From Maribacter thermophilus (GTDB lineage: Bacteria; Bacteroidota; Bacteroidia; Flavobacteriales; Flavobacteriaceae), in the NCBI RefSeq assembly GCF_001020565.1, contig NZ_LDAS01000001.1, forward strand, positions 1,645,985 through 1,709,984: a stretch of 64,000 nt of DNA, written 5' to 3'. The translations under genes were made by a program, and so were the position numbers. Below, in pieces: positions 7,526 through 16,028 of this stretch. Numbering within the stretch: position 1 is the first letter of the stretch; the number at the start of each line of letters is the position of its first letter. The notes beneath the pieces are model-generated. The model was not told the origin of the DNA. It searched no databases and worked only from the letters and a program-made list of their open reading frames with translations.

Positions 7526-8542
7526 ATGAATTTTGAGCAAATAGAGGCACTTAAAGAATTGCTTTCCACTTCAAAGAGGATAGCTATCATTCCGCATAAA
7601 AATCCAGATGGCGATGCTATCGGTTCCACACTGGCCCTTTGGCATTATTTAACAAAAAAAGGACACCGAGCCGACGTACTGGCACCGAACGATTTTCCGA
7701 AATTTTTAAAATGGATGCCCGGTGCCGATCAAATTATAAATTTTGAACGCAACAACTCGGAAACAAAAAAGCGTATAACGGAAGCCGAATTGATCTTTAC
7801 ATTGGATTTTAACGATTTTGGCAGGGTTGGCCAAATGTCGGAAAGCCTACAGAACGCTACTGCAAAATTCGTAATGGTGGATCACCACCAAGAACCCTCG
7901 GACTATGCCACGGTAATGTATTCCGATGTAAGCATGAGCTCTACCTGTGAAATGGTCTACAATCTTATTTCTTATTTAGGCGACTTAGATCTTATAGACA
8001 AAGATATTGCCAACTGTCTTTATACAGGTATAATGACCGATACGGGCTCTTTTAAATTTAAGGCGACCACCAGCAAAACACACCGGATCATAGCTGATTT
8101 AATGGACAAGGGAGCCGAAAACACCGAGATCCATCATCGTATATATGATACCAACTCTCCCAGCAGATTACACCTTTTAGGCTGTGCGCTGAAAAATATG
8201 GTGATTCTAAAAGAGTTCAATACTGCTTATATTACATTGAGTCAAGAAGAGCTGGACCGTTATAATTACGAAAAGGGAGACACCGAAGGTTTTGTAAATT
8301 ATGGCCTTACCCTTGAAGGAATCCGTTTTGCCGTAATATTTATAGAAAACAGGGAGGAAGGTATTTTTAAAATATCCTTTAGATCGGTCGGTGAGTTCTC
8401 TGTAAACGATTTTGCCCGTAAACATTTTGACGGTGGCGGACACCATAATGCCGCAGGCGGTAAAAGTGAAAGAAATTTAGAGGAAACCATCAGTTATTTT
8501 ACATCATTACTTCCACAGTATAAAACTGCATTGACACAATGA
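7526..8542 (+). CDS. DHH-family phosphoesterase, NrnA-like oligoribonuclease/pAp phosphatase
   Basis: Cytoplasmic manganese-dependent phosphoesterase that degrades short oligonucleotides and dephosphorylates pAp. The 338-residue protein has the DHH-domain motifs HKNPDGDAIG (His24, Asp28, Asp30), TLDFND (92-97) and VDHHQEP (118-124), a DTGSF motif, and the DHHA1 substrate-binding motif GGGHHNAAGG (303-312). The ATG at 7526 is preferred to an upstream in-frame start at 7499, since the promoter box lies at 7513-7520. Its stop overlaps the gldI ATG by 4 bases (ATGA), indicating coupled translation. NrnA is the closest match by architecture. Confidence 0.92.
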   Translation: MNFEQIEALKELLSTSKRIAIIPHKNPDGDAIGSTLALWHYLTKKGHRADVLAPNDFPKFLKWMPGADQIINFERNNSETKKRITEAELIFTLDFNDFGRVGQMSESLQNATAKFVMVDHHQEPSDYATVMYSDVSMSSTCEMVYNLISYLGDLDLIDKDIANCLYTGIMTDTGSFKFKATTSKTHRIIADLMDKGAENTEIHHRIYDTNSPSRLHLLGCALKNMVILKEFNTAYITLSQEELDRYNYEKGDTEGFVNYGLTLEGIRFAVIFIENREEGIFKISFRSVGEFSVNDFARKHFDGGGHHNAAGGKSERNLEETISYFTSLLPQYKTALTQ

Positions 8543-9090
8543 GAAATATTATCTTAACTCTTGTTACCATATTACTTTTTAGTTGTGACGGTCCAGAACC
8601 AAGAAAACCGGTCAAAAGAAAAAGCGGTAGTTTTTTTAAAGCTTCGGTAGAACGAAGTAGAAAACTCTTGGAAGCCGAAGAGAAAAAAATTCATGAAATA
8701 ATCAAGAACGACTCCTTAAAACATTATACGCACAGCGCTTCTGGTTCTTGGTACCATTACCTAAAAGTGAACGACAGCTCCAATTATACGCCAAAAACAG
8801 ATGACTTGGTCATCTTAAAGTACAATTTGCTAACATTGGACAACGATACGATCTATTCGGAATCTGAAATAGGTACCGTTAGTTATAAGGTAGACAAACA
8901 AGAACTTTTTCTCGGATTAAGAGATGCTATTAAACTACTAAAGGAAAACGAAAAGGCAACTTTCCTTTTTCCTTCGTCCATAGCATATGGTTACCACGGC
9001 GATAACAACAAAATAGGAACCAATGTTCCCTTAAAATCAACAATTACCATTTTAAAAATTGAAAAACAACAAAACAATACGAAAGATTAA
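8539..9090 (+). CDS. gldI: gliding motility-associated FKBP-type lipoprotein GldI
   Basis: Peptidyl-prolyl isomerase lipoprotein required for gliding in Flavobacterium, thought to fold envelope components of the gliding/type IX secretion machinery. The 183-residue protein has a lipoprotein signal (LLFSC, Cys16), a charged helical spacer (about 30-60) and an FKBP domain whose conserved C-terminal part FPSSIAYGYHGDNNKIGTNVP is recognisable (read in two halves, about residues 146-166). It is coupled to nrnA and directly followed by another peptidyl-prolyl isomerase gene. The symbol rests on its FKBP lipoprotein architecture and the flavobacterial context. Confidence 0.85.
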   Translation: MRNIILTLVTILLFSCDGPEPRKPVKRKSGSFFKASVERSRKLLEAEEKKIHEIIKNDSLKHYTHSASGSWYHYLKVNDSSNYTPKTDDLVILKYNLLTLDNDTIYSESEIGTVSYKVDKQELFLGLRDAIKLLKENEKATFLFPSSIAYGYHGDNNKIGTNVPLKSTITILKIEKQQNNTKD

Positions 9091-9100
9091 ACCATTTATT

Positions 9101-10240
9101 ATGATAAAAAGAATATACCTATTGGCTCTTATACCATTGGTTATGGCCAGTTGTAAAACCAGCAAACGTGCCGACCTTGGAGATGGTCTCTTCGCAGACA
9201 TTAAAACCTCTAAAGGCGATATCATTGTTAGGCTTGAACATGAAAAAACACCGGTGACCGTCGCCAACTTTATTTCTTTGGCCGAAGGCGAAAGTCCGTT
9301 TGTAAGTGAAGAATACAAAGGCAAAAAATACTACGACGGACTAACGTTCCACAGGGTCATGAAAGGCTTTATGATCCAAGGCGGAGATCCATTAGGAGCA
9401 GGAACAGGAGGCCCAGGATACAAGTTCATGGACGAGTTTAACGATTCTCTAAAGCATGATAAAAAAGGAATTCTTTCCATGGCCAACCCCGGACCCGATT
9501 CTAACGGAAGTCAATTCTTCATCACCCACAATGCGACCCCATGGTTAGATGGGCGCCATAGTGTTTTTGGTGAAGTTGTGGAAGGCATAGAAGTAGTGGA
9601 CTCCATAGCGAACGTTGCAGTTGAACCCGGCAGTAACAAACCACTGGAAGCCGTTACCATGAATACTATAGAAATTATCAGAAATGGCAAGGATGCCCGT
9701 AAATTCGATGCCGTAAAAGTAATGACGGACTATTTTGACAACGAAGAGGAGCGTCTTGCCAAAATAGAAGCCGAAAAAGCTGAAAAATTAGCTGCACTCA
9801 ATAAAATAAAGGCCGATTTTGCTGCAGAGCTCCTTACCCAAAAAGAAAAGGCAAATGCTTTACCATCCGGACTTAGAATTTTAAAATTAGAGGAAGGTGA
9901 TGGCGAAAAACCTAAAATGGGCCAAAAAGTAGATGTCATGTATGCCGGTTACTTAATGGACGGAACTTTATTTGACAGCAACTACGAAGAAATTGCGCGT
10001 AAATATGACCAATTTGACGAGAGAAGGCTACAAGGTGGCGGTTACATGCCGGCAGAAATGGAGTATAGCCCCGACACACGGTTGATCGCAGGTTTCAGAG
10101 AAGGTCTATTAACCATGAAAGTCGGTGACAAGGTAAGGCTTTTTATACCTTCGCACATCGGTTACGGTGAACAAGGTGGAGGCCCAATACCCCCAAATGC
10201 CGATTTGGTTTTTGATGTAGAGATCACAGGTATTAAATAA
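9101..10240 (+). CDS. cyclophilin-FKBP fusion peptidyl-prolyl isomerase lipoprotein
   Basis: A 379-residue envelope foldase with two unrelated isomerase domains. A lipoprotein signal ends at Cys18 (LVMASC). The first half is a cyclophilin: VTVANFISLAEG, YYDGLTFHRVMKGFMIQGGDP, and NGSQFFIT followed by LDGRHSVFGEV. A lysine- and glutamate-rich helix (about 205-250) links it to a C-terminal FKBP domain with MYAGYLMDGTLFDSN and FIPSHIGYGEQGGGPIPPN (each about 15-19 residues). ATG 9101 is chosen because it gives a proper signal peptide; an in-frame ATG at 9059 lies inside gldI. Spacing and orientation suggest co-transcription with gldI. Confidence 0.92.
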   Translation: MIKRIYLLALIPLVMASCKTSKRADLGDGLFADIKTSKGDIIVRLEHEKTPVTVANFISLAEGESPFVSEEYKGKKYYDGLTFHRVMKGFMIQGGDPLGAGTGGPGYKFMDEFNDSLKHDKKGILSMANPGPDSNGSQFFITHNATPWLDGRHSVFGEVVEGIEVVDSIANVAVEPGSNKPLEAVTMNTIEIIRNGKDARKFDAVKVMTDYFDNEEERLAKIEAEKAEKLAALNKIKADFAAELLTQKEKANALPSGLRILKLEEGDGEKPKMGQKVDVMYAGYLMDGTLFDSNYEEIARKYDQFDERRLQGGGYMPAEMEYSPDTRLIAGFREGLLTMKVGDKVRLFIPSHIGYGEQGGGPIPPNADLVFDVEITGIK

Positions 10241-10256
10241 CCGTAAGTACAACAAT

Positions 10257-10293
10257 AAAAAAAGCCCCGCAATTTTATTGCGGGGCTTTTTTT
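10257..10293. terminator. bidirectional terminator between the PPIase and pepD genes
   Basis: Perfect 17-base inverted repeat (10257-10273 with 10277-10293) with a three-base loop, a GC-rich core GCCCCGC and flanking A and T runs. It serves both converging genes. Confidence 0.9.
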
Positions 10294-10302
10294 ATTTCTC
10301 TT

Positions 10303-11754
10303 CTAAGAAGTGCGTTTTAAAATTTCCAACAAAAAATTCCAAAATTTTTGGACAGAAACCACACTCACACGCTCATCTGGAGAATGGGCCCCTTTTATTG
10401 TAGGACCAAAACTTATCATATCCATTTCTGGATATTTCTCCCCTAAGATACCGCACTCTAAACCGGCATGACAGGCAACCACACGAGGTTCCTCTTCAAA
10501 CAAATCGGAATAAGTTGTTTTGGCAACAGAAAGGATTTCCGAGTCAGGATTTGGATTCCACCCCGGATAAGACCCACTGAACTCTACATTGAACCCACCA
10601 AGCTCAAATGCCGACCGTAAAGAATTTGCCAAGTCCAATTTCGCCGTATCGACCGATGATCGTGTTAAACAAGCTACCGTAATATGACCATCCTTAACCT
10701 CAACTTTTGCAATGTTGTTGGAAGTTTCCACAAGATCTGGCATAGTAGTGCTCATTGCATATACCCCGTTCGAAGTAGCATAAACGGTTTTTATCAACTT
10801 CTCTTGGGCACCAAGACCCATTACTTTTTTAGCGGGCTTTATTTCCGATATACTTATCTCTAGGTTTGGTTCTTGAAACCTTAATTCCGACTTTATAGTA
10901 TCGGACAATTTGTTGACACGCTTTATAAATTTTTTAGCATGCTTTCTACCTATGTTCAATTTACATACACTCTCTCTGGGAATGGCGTTTCTTAAGCTAC
11001 CGCCCTCCAAAGAGCTGATACGCATATTAAAATCGAGCCCCAAATAAAGCAGACGGTTCATAATCTTATTGGCATTTCCATAGCCCTTATGAATATCCAT
11101 ACCGCTATGACCGCCCCTTAAACCAGTGACCGTAATCTGAATTCCCTCATCACCATGCCCACCTTCTTTTATGTTATAGTTTCTACTGGCCGTAACATCT
11201 ATTCCCCCGGCACATCCTATATCTATTTCATCATCCTCTTCCGTATCCAAATTCAATAAAACATCTCCTTTTAAAATACCCTTTTCCAAATTAAAAGCCC
11301 CTGTCATACCCGTTTCTTCATCAATTGTAAATAAGGCCTCCAAAGGCGGGTGCACTATCTGTTCACTTTCCAGCAGCGCCATAATGGCGGCAACCCCCAT
11401 ACCATTGTCCGCACCCAAAGTAGTCCCTTTGGCCTTTACCCATCCATCGGCATGGTACATTTGTATCCCCTCCGTATCAAAATCAAAAACGGTGTCGTTG
11501 TTCTTTTGATGCACCATATCCAAATGCGATTGCAACGTAACCATCTTTTTGCCTTCCATACCCGCACTGGCAGGTTTTCTGATTATAACATTACCTATTT
11601 TGTCCCTAAAAGTTTCTAGTCCCAAAGATTTTCCAAAGTCCAACATAAACTCAATGACCTTCTCCTCTTTCTTTGATGGCCTTGGCACTTCATTCAATTT
11701 TAAAAAATTCGCCCAAACCTCTTTTGGCTCTAGCTTATTGATTTCTGTATTCAT
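10303..11754 (-). CDS. pepD: aminoacyl-histidine dipeptidase (M20C)
   Basis: Cytosolic zinc dipeptidase splitting Xaa-His and other dipeptides. The 483-residue length and motifs match M20C PepD: SHLDMVH with His77 and Asp79, GADNG with the bridging Asp116, IDEETGM with Glu146/Glu147, and a C-terminal GPTIKGAHSPDER segment containing the last zinc histidine. It has its own promoter, faces the terminator at 10257-10293, and is divergent from the DUF3810 gene. Confidence 0.94.
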   Translation of the reverse strand: MNTEINKLEPKEVWANFLKLNEVPRPSKKEEKVIEFMLDFGKSLGLETFRDKIGNVIIRKPASAGMEGKKMVTLQSHLDMVHQKNNDTVFDFDTEGIQMYHADGWVKAKGTTLGADNGMGVAAIMALLESEQIVHPPLEALFTIDEETGMTGAFNLEKGILKGDVLLNLDTEEDDEIDIGCAGGIDVTASRNYNIKEGGHGDEGIQITVTGLRGGHSGMDIHKGYGNANKIMNRLLYLGLDFNMRISSLEGGSLRNAIPRESVCKLNIGRKHAKKFIKRVNKLSDTIKSELRFQEPNLEISISEIKPAKKVMGLGAQEKLIKTVYATSNGVYAMSTTMPDLVETSNNIAKVEVKDGHITVACLTRSSVDTAKLDLANSLRSAFELGGFNVEFSGSYPGWNPNPDSEILSVAKTTYSDLFEEEPRVVACHAGLECGILGEKYPEMDMISFGPTIKGAHSPDERVSVVSVQKFWNFLLEILKRTS

Positions 11755-11773
11755 ATCAATTAAAATATTTGGT

Positions 11774-11781
11774 CAAAAATA
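11774..11781 (-). promoter_or_regulatory. -7 promoter element of pepD
   Basis: TATTTTTG on the minus strand (11781-11774), about 20 bases before ATG 11754. The partner TTG is not at a good distance, so only the -7 element is claimed. Confidence 0.45.
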
Positions 11782-11802
11782 CTGCCCAAAAAATCAATTC
11801 CC

Positions 11803-11810
11803 TATTTTTG
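11803..11810 (+). promoter_or_regulatory. -7 promoter element of the DUF3810 gene (near-leaderless)
   Basis: TATTTTTG at 11803-11810 ends 5 bases before ATG 11816. It is divergent from the pepD element 22 bases away. Confidence 0.45.
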
Positions 11811-11815
11811 AAGCA

Positions 11816-12886
11816 ATGAAGATGAGATTAAAAACAGGAATTGCCTTATCAATAATTCCCCAAATTATCCTGATCAAGTGGCTTGGTGGTAAAACATTGA
11901 TTATAGAAGAGGTATATAGCACAGGCATCTACCCTAAAATTTCTATCTTTTTTAGAATGTTGTTCGGTTGGGTACCTTTTTCAGTAGGCGATATCCTATA
12001 CTTTCTTTTGATCATTACAGCCATAGGTTACCTATATAAAAATTGGCGAACCATTAAACATCATAAAATTTTATTTCTAAGAGATGTTCTTATGGTACTA
12101 TCCATTGCCTATTTTACCTTTCACCTAATGTGGGGTTTTAATTATTACCGTGAACCCTTGGCCGACAAACTAGAATTAAAAGAAACCAAAGATTACCACG
12201 AACTTGTAGTTTTTACCCAAAAACTTATTAAAAAGACCAACCAGATACAACAACGACTTACAGGAGATTCATTGACCAAGGTGGAAGTTCCCTACTCCAA
12301 AAAAGAAATATTCGAAAAAAGCATAGACGGTTATAAACATTTATCAAAAAAATACGACTTTCTTACATACGCAAAACCAAGTGTCAAAACATCTTTATTC
12401 AGTACCGGACTCACATATATGGGGTATGCCGGTTACCTAAACCCTTTTACCAACGAGGCACAGGTCAACGGAATATTGCCCGGTTTTAGGCTACCTATAG
12501 TTACCGGACATGAAATTGGCCATCAACTTGGGTATTCTGCAGAGAACGAAACCAACTTTATAGGGTATTTGGTAACGGCCAACAACGATGACCTCTACTT
12601 TCAATATACCGCTTACGCGTATGCCTTGGGTTATTGCTTAAGCGATGTTCGACGAGGAGATGCCGAACTGTTCAAGACCATGTTTGCAGCATTAAACCCC
12701 GGGGTACGAGCCAATTTTCAAGAAATGGCAGATTTTTGGAGCCAGTACGAAAATCCTATGGAACCGGTATTCAAATCTATTTTCAATTCTTTTTTAAAAG
12801 CCAACAATCAATCTCAAGGTATTAAAAGCTATAACGCCGTAGTTTCCCTTTTAATAGCGTACCATAAAAAACACCCTCTTCAATAA
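11816..12886 (+). CDS. DUF3810 membrane protein with an HEIGH metalloprotease-like motif
   Basis: A 356-residue protein of the DUF3810 type. The N-terminal third has hydrophobic helices (about 10-20, 57-73, 90-105); the rest is soluble. Residues 229-240 contain VTGHEIGHQLGY, a zinc-peptidase HExxH motif (His232, Glu233, His236), followed by SAENETNFIGY, whose Glu243/Glu245 could supply the third ligand as in gluzincins. This suggests a membrane-anchored metallopeptidase; no activity is known to me for this family. The start at 11816 (or ATG 11822) is fixed by the promoter; the longer upstream frame runs antisense through pepD and is not used. Confidence 0.85.
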   Translation: MKMRLKTGIALSIIPQIILIKWLGGKTLIIEEVYSTGIYPKISIFFRMLFGWVPFSVGDILYFLLIITAIGYLYKNWRTIKHHKILFLRDVLMVLSIAYFTFHLMWGFNYYREPLADKLELKETKDYHELVVFTQKLIKKTNQIQQRLTGDSLTKVEVPYSKKEIFEKSIDGYKHLSKKYDFLTYAKPSVKTSLFSTGLTYMGYAGYLNPFTNEAQVNGILPGFRLPIVTGHEIGHQLGYSAENETNFIGYLVTANNDDLYFQYTAYAYALGYCLSDVRRGDAELFKTMFAALNPGVRANFQEMADFWSQYENPMEPVFKSIFNSFLKANNQSQGIKSYNAVVSLLIAYHKKHPLQ

Positions 12887-13046
12887 TCATCAATAATCCA
12901 TAGGTTTATATGAAGAATAATCAATTCTTCATTAGATAAAAACGAAGTTGCTTGATCCCAATAATTTAATTGTTAAAAAATACTAAAATTTTCTTTGAGC
13001 CACTTTTCAAGTCTTAATTTTAAACGACTAATCAAACAAACTCAAA

Positions 13047-16001
13047 ATGAAAAAAATTCTTTTTTCACTATGCCTGTTATGGTGTAGTACCTTGGTCTTT
13101 TCACAAGACTATTTCCCTAAAAATGATGGTGTTAAGGCAAAAAACAATAACTATACAGCCTTTACAAATGCCAAAATTTTTGTAACGCCGACCCAGGTTA
13201 TCCAAAAAGGCACCTTATTGATCAGAAACGGAAAAGTTGTAAATACAGGAAAATCCGTAAAACTTCCAGAAAATACGGTCGTAGTAGACTTGGAAGGCAA
13301 ATCTATTTACCCCTCTTTTATCGATGTTTATTCAAAATTTGGTGTTGAACAGCCCAAAAGAAAACCGGGAAGGGGCAGATCAGCACAATATGAAGCCGAA
13401 AGGGAAGGATATTACTGGAACGATCATATTATGCCTGAGAATGCCGCTATTAACAGTTTTAAATATGATGAAAAAGCGGCCAAAGAATTGATCAAAGCAG
13501 GTTTTGGTGCCGTAAACTCGCACATACATGACGGTATTGCAAGAGGAACCGGGGTACTGATCGCTCTAAACGATCAGGGCACGGATGCCAATCGTATTTT
13601 AGACGACCGTTCCGCCCAATATTTTTCACTGACCAAAAGTGTACTAAAACAACAGTCGTATCCAACATCACTAATGGGTGCATTGGCATTATTACGACAA
13701 ATGTACAGTGATGCAAATTGGTACGAGCAAGGCAACTCTGACACTAAGGACCGTTCTTTGGAGGCTTTAATAAGAAACAAGCAGCTTGTTCAAATTTTTG
13801 AGGCCAAAGACAAAGGAAACGCTTTAAGGGCTGACAAAATTGGTGATGCCTACGGTATACAATATACCATTTTAGGTGGTGGTAACGAGTTTGAAAGAAT
13901 TGCTGAGATTAAGGCTACGAACGCAAAATATATCATACCTCTAAATTTTCCGGATGCCTATGATGTTTCAGACCCTTACCAAGCAGATTATGTTTCTCTA
14001 AAAGATATGCGTTTTTGGAACCAAGCCCCAACAAACCCAAAAGTTTTGGCCGAAAACGATGTTCCTTTTTCATTAACGACCTATGATTCAAAATCAATGT
14101 CCAAATTCAAGGACAACCTCTTAAAGGCCATTACCTACGGTTTATCAAAAACAAAGGCCTTGGAGGCATTGACTACCATGCCGGCCCAAATTTTAGGTAA
14201 ATCTGACGAACTGGGCAGCCTTAAATCAGGAGCTTATGCCAACTTTTTGATTACTTCGGGCGATATTTTCGACAAATCTACCATCCTATATGAAAATTGG
14301 GTCCAAGGAAACAAAAACGTAATCAACGATAAAGAGACCAAAGACATTAGGGGCGACTATAGTTTAACCTTGGAAGGTAACTCTTATGATATCTCCATTA
14401 CGGGTGAAGTAACAAAACCCAAATTAGAAGTAAAAAAGGACACGCTTAAATTACCTTCTAAATTATCTTATAAGGACCATTGGATCACCTTTTCCTTTTC
14501 TGCCGATAAAGGAGAGAAAAACTATCGGATGACAGGTGCTGTTGTACCCGATTCGGACAACCTATCGGGCAGGTTAATATTGCCCGATGGCACAGAGAGC
14601 TTTTTTACAGCAACCAAAAAATCAGGTTTGGCACAGAATGACAAAAAAGAAAAGGACGCCTCTAAGACTCCTAAAATTATGCCGGTAACCTATCCAAATG
14701 TTGGGTATGGTTATAAATCAAAACCAAAACAAGAAACGCTGTTATTCAAAAATGCGACTGTCTGGACCGGCGAAGAAGCAGGTATTTTAGAAAACACAGA
14801 TGTGCTTATTAAAAACGGTAAAATAGTCAAAATAGGAAAGGACCTAAAATCAAGTGGTGCCAAAGTAATAGATGCTACCGGTAAACACCTTACGGCCGGT
14901 ATTATAGATGAGCACAGTCACATCGCAGCGCTTGGGGTCAACGAATCGGGGCACAATAGTTCCGCCGAAGTAAAAATGGAAGATGTAGTAGATCCAGAAC
15001 ACATGGGTATCTATCGTTCTTTGGCAGGGGGAGTTACTTCTTTACAGCTATTGCACGGTTCAGCCAACCCTATAGGTGGTCGCTCTGCAATTCTAAAACT
15101 TAAATGGGGAGAAGATGCCGATGGACTTATCTACGACAATTCGCCCAAATTTATAAAGTTCGCACTTGGTGAAAACGTAAAACAGTCTAACTGGGGCAGT
15201 TATTCTCGTTTTCCACAAACCCGTATGGGCGTAGAACAGGTATTCACCAACTATTTCCAAAGAGCCAAGGAATATGACGAAAAGAAGAAAAGCGGAGAAC
15301 CCTATCGTTATGATGAAGAAATGGAAGTTCTGGCCGAAATCATAAACGGCGAACGTTTTATAAGTTGCCACTCGTACGTGCAGAGCGAAATTAACATGAT
15401 GATGAAAGTTGCCGAGAAATTCGGTTTTCGCGTAAATACGTTTACCCATATTCTTGAAGGCTATAAAGTTGCCGATAAGATGGCGGAACATGGTGTAGGT
15501 GCCGGTACTTTTAGTGATTGGTGGGCCTACAAATACGAAGTTAACGACGCTATACCTTACAATGCCGCCATTATGCAGTCTCAAGGTATTACCGTAGCTA
15601 TAAATAGTGATGACCAGGAAATGATTCGACGCCTGAATCAAGAAGCAGCCAAAACGGTGAAATATGGCGGTATGTCCGAATTGGAAGCTTGGAAAATGGT
15701 TACCATCAACCCTGCAAAACTTTTGCATATAGACGATCGTGTGGGTAGTATAAAAGAAGGTAAGGATGCAGACGTTGTACTATGGTCCGGACACCCCTTA
15801 TCCGTTTACAGTAAAGCTGAAAAAACAATAATAGAAGGTGCCGTATATTTTGACCTTGAAAAGGATAAAATGCAGCGAGAAGCCATTAAACAAGAACGCA
15901 GCCAATTGGTAAAAATGATGTTGAAAGAAAAAGCCGGTGGCGGCAAGATGCAAGGTCCCAAACAACGAACCAAAAGAAACTTCACTTGTGAAAGTCTTTA
16001 A
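13047..16001 (+). CDS. secreted tandem amidohydrolase-like protein
   Basis: A 984-residue exported protein with a signal peptide (cleavage near VFSQ, residue 19). It holds two amidohydrolase units. The C-terminal unit (about 570-950) is canonical: GIIDEHSHIA with metal ligands His623 and His625, ISCHSY, FTHILEGY, and AINSDDQE with the catalytic aspartate region, ending in an imidazolonepropionase-like TINPAKLL segment. The N-terminal unit (about 38-430) keeps the flanking strands but has YPSFIDVYSKFG where the D-x-H-x-H motif belongs, so Tyr95 and Lys97 replace both histidines. It is followed after 27 bases by a related single-domain gene. Substrate unknown; the families often act on cyclic amides, N-acyl groups or peptides. 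Confidence 0.88.
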   Translation: MKKILFSLCLLWCSTLVFSQDYFPKNDGVKAKNNNYTAFTNAKIFVTPTQVIQKGTLLIRNGKVVNTGKSVKLPENTVVVDLEGKSIYPSFIDVYSKFGVEQPKRKPGRGRSAQYEAEREGYYWNDHIMPENAAINSFKYDEKAAKELIKAGFGAVNSHIHDGIARGTGVLIALNDQGTDANRILDDRSAQYFSLTKSVLKQQSYPTSLMGALALLRQMYSDANWYEQGNSDTKDRSLEALIRNKQLVQIFEAKDKGNALRADKIGDAYGIQYTILGGGNEFERIAEIKATNAKYIIPLNFPDAYDVSDPYQADYVSLKDMRFWNQAPTNPKVLAENDVPFSLTTYDSKSMSKFKDNLLKAITYGLSKTKALEALTTMPAQILGKSDELGSLKSGAYANFLITSGDIFDKSTILYENWVQGNKNVINDKETKDIRGDYSLTLEGNSYDISITGEVTKPKLEVKKDTLKLPSKLSYKDHWITFSFSADKGEKNYRMTGAVVPDSDNLSGRLILPDGTESFFTATKKSGLAQNDKKEKDASKTPKIMPVTYPNVGYGYKSKPKQETLLFKNATVWTGEEAGILENTDVLIKNGKIVKIGKDLKSSGAKVIDATGKHLTAGIIDEHSHIAALGVNESGHNSSAEVKMEDVVDPEHMGIYRSLAGGVTSLQLLHGSANPIGGRSAILKLKWGEDADGLIYDNSPKFIKFALGENVKQSNWGSYSRFPQTRMGVEQVFTNYFQRAKEYDEKKKSGEPYRYDEEMEVLAEIINGERFISCHSYVQSEINMMMKVAEKFGFRVNTFTHILEGYKVADKMAEHGVGAGTFSDWWAYKYEVNDAIPYNAAIMQSQGITVAINSDDQEMIRRLNQEAAKTVKYGGMSELEAWKMVTINPAKLLHIDDRVGSIKEGKDADVVLWSGHPLSVYSKAEKTIIEGAVYFDLEKDKMQREAIKQERSQLVKMMLKEKAGGGKMQGPKQRTKRNFTCESL

Positions 16002-16028
16002 TATTCTACTCAAACGATAATAAAATAT

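Noticed and set aside
12910-12932. Short hairpin in the gap after the DUF3810 gene
   Set aside because: An 8-base AT-rich stem without a T run; too weak to call a terminator.
15093-15728. 211-residue open frame on the minus strand
   Set aside because: It lies antisense to the well-supported amidohydrolase gene, has no start context, and its composition follows the sense codons.
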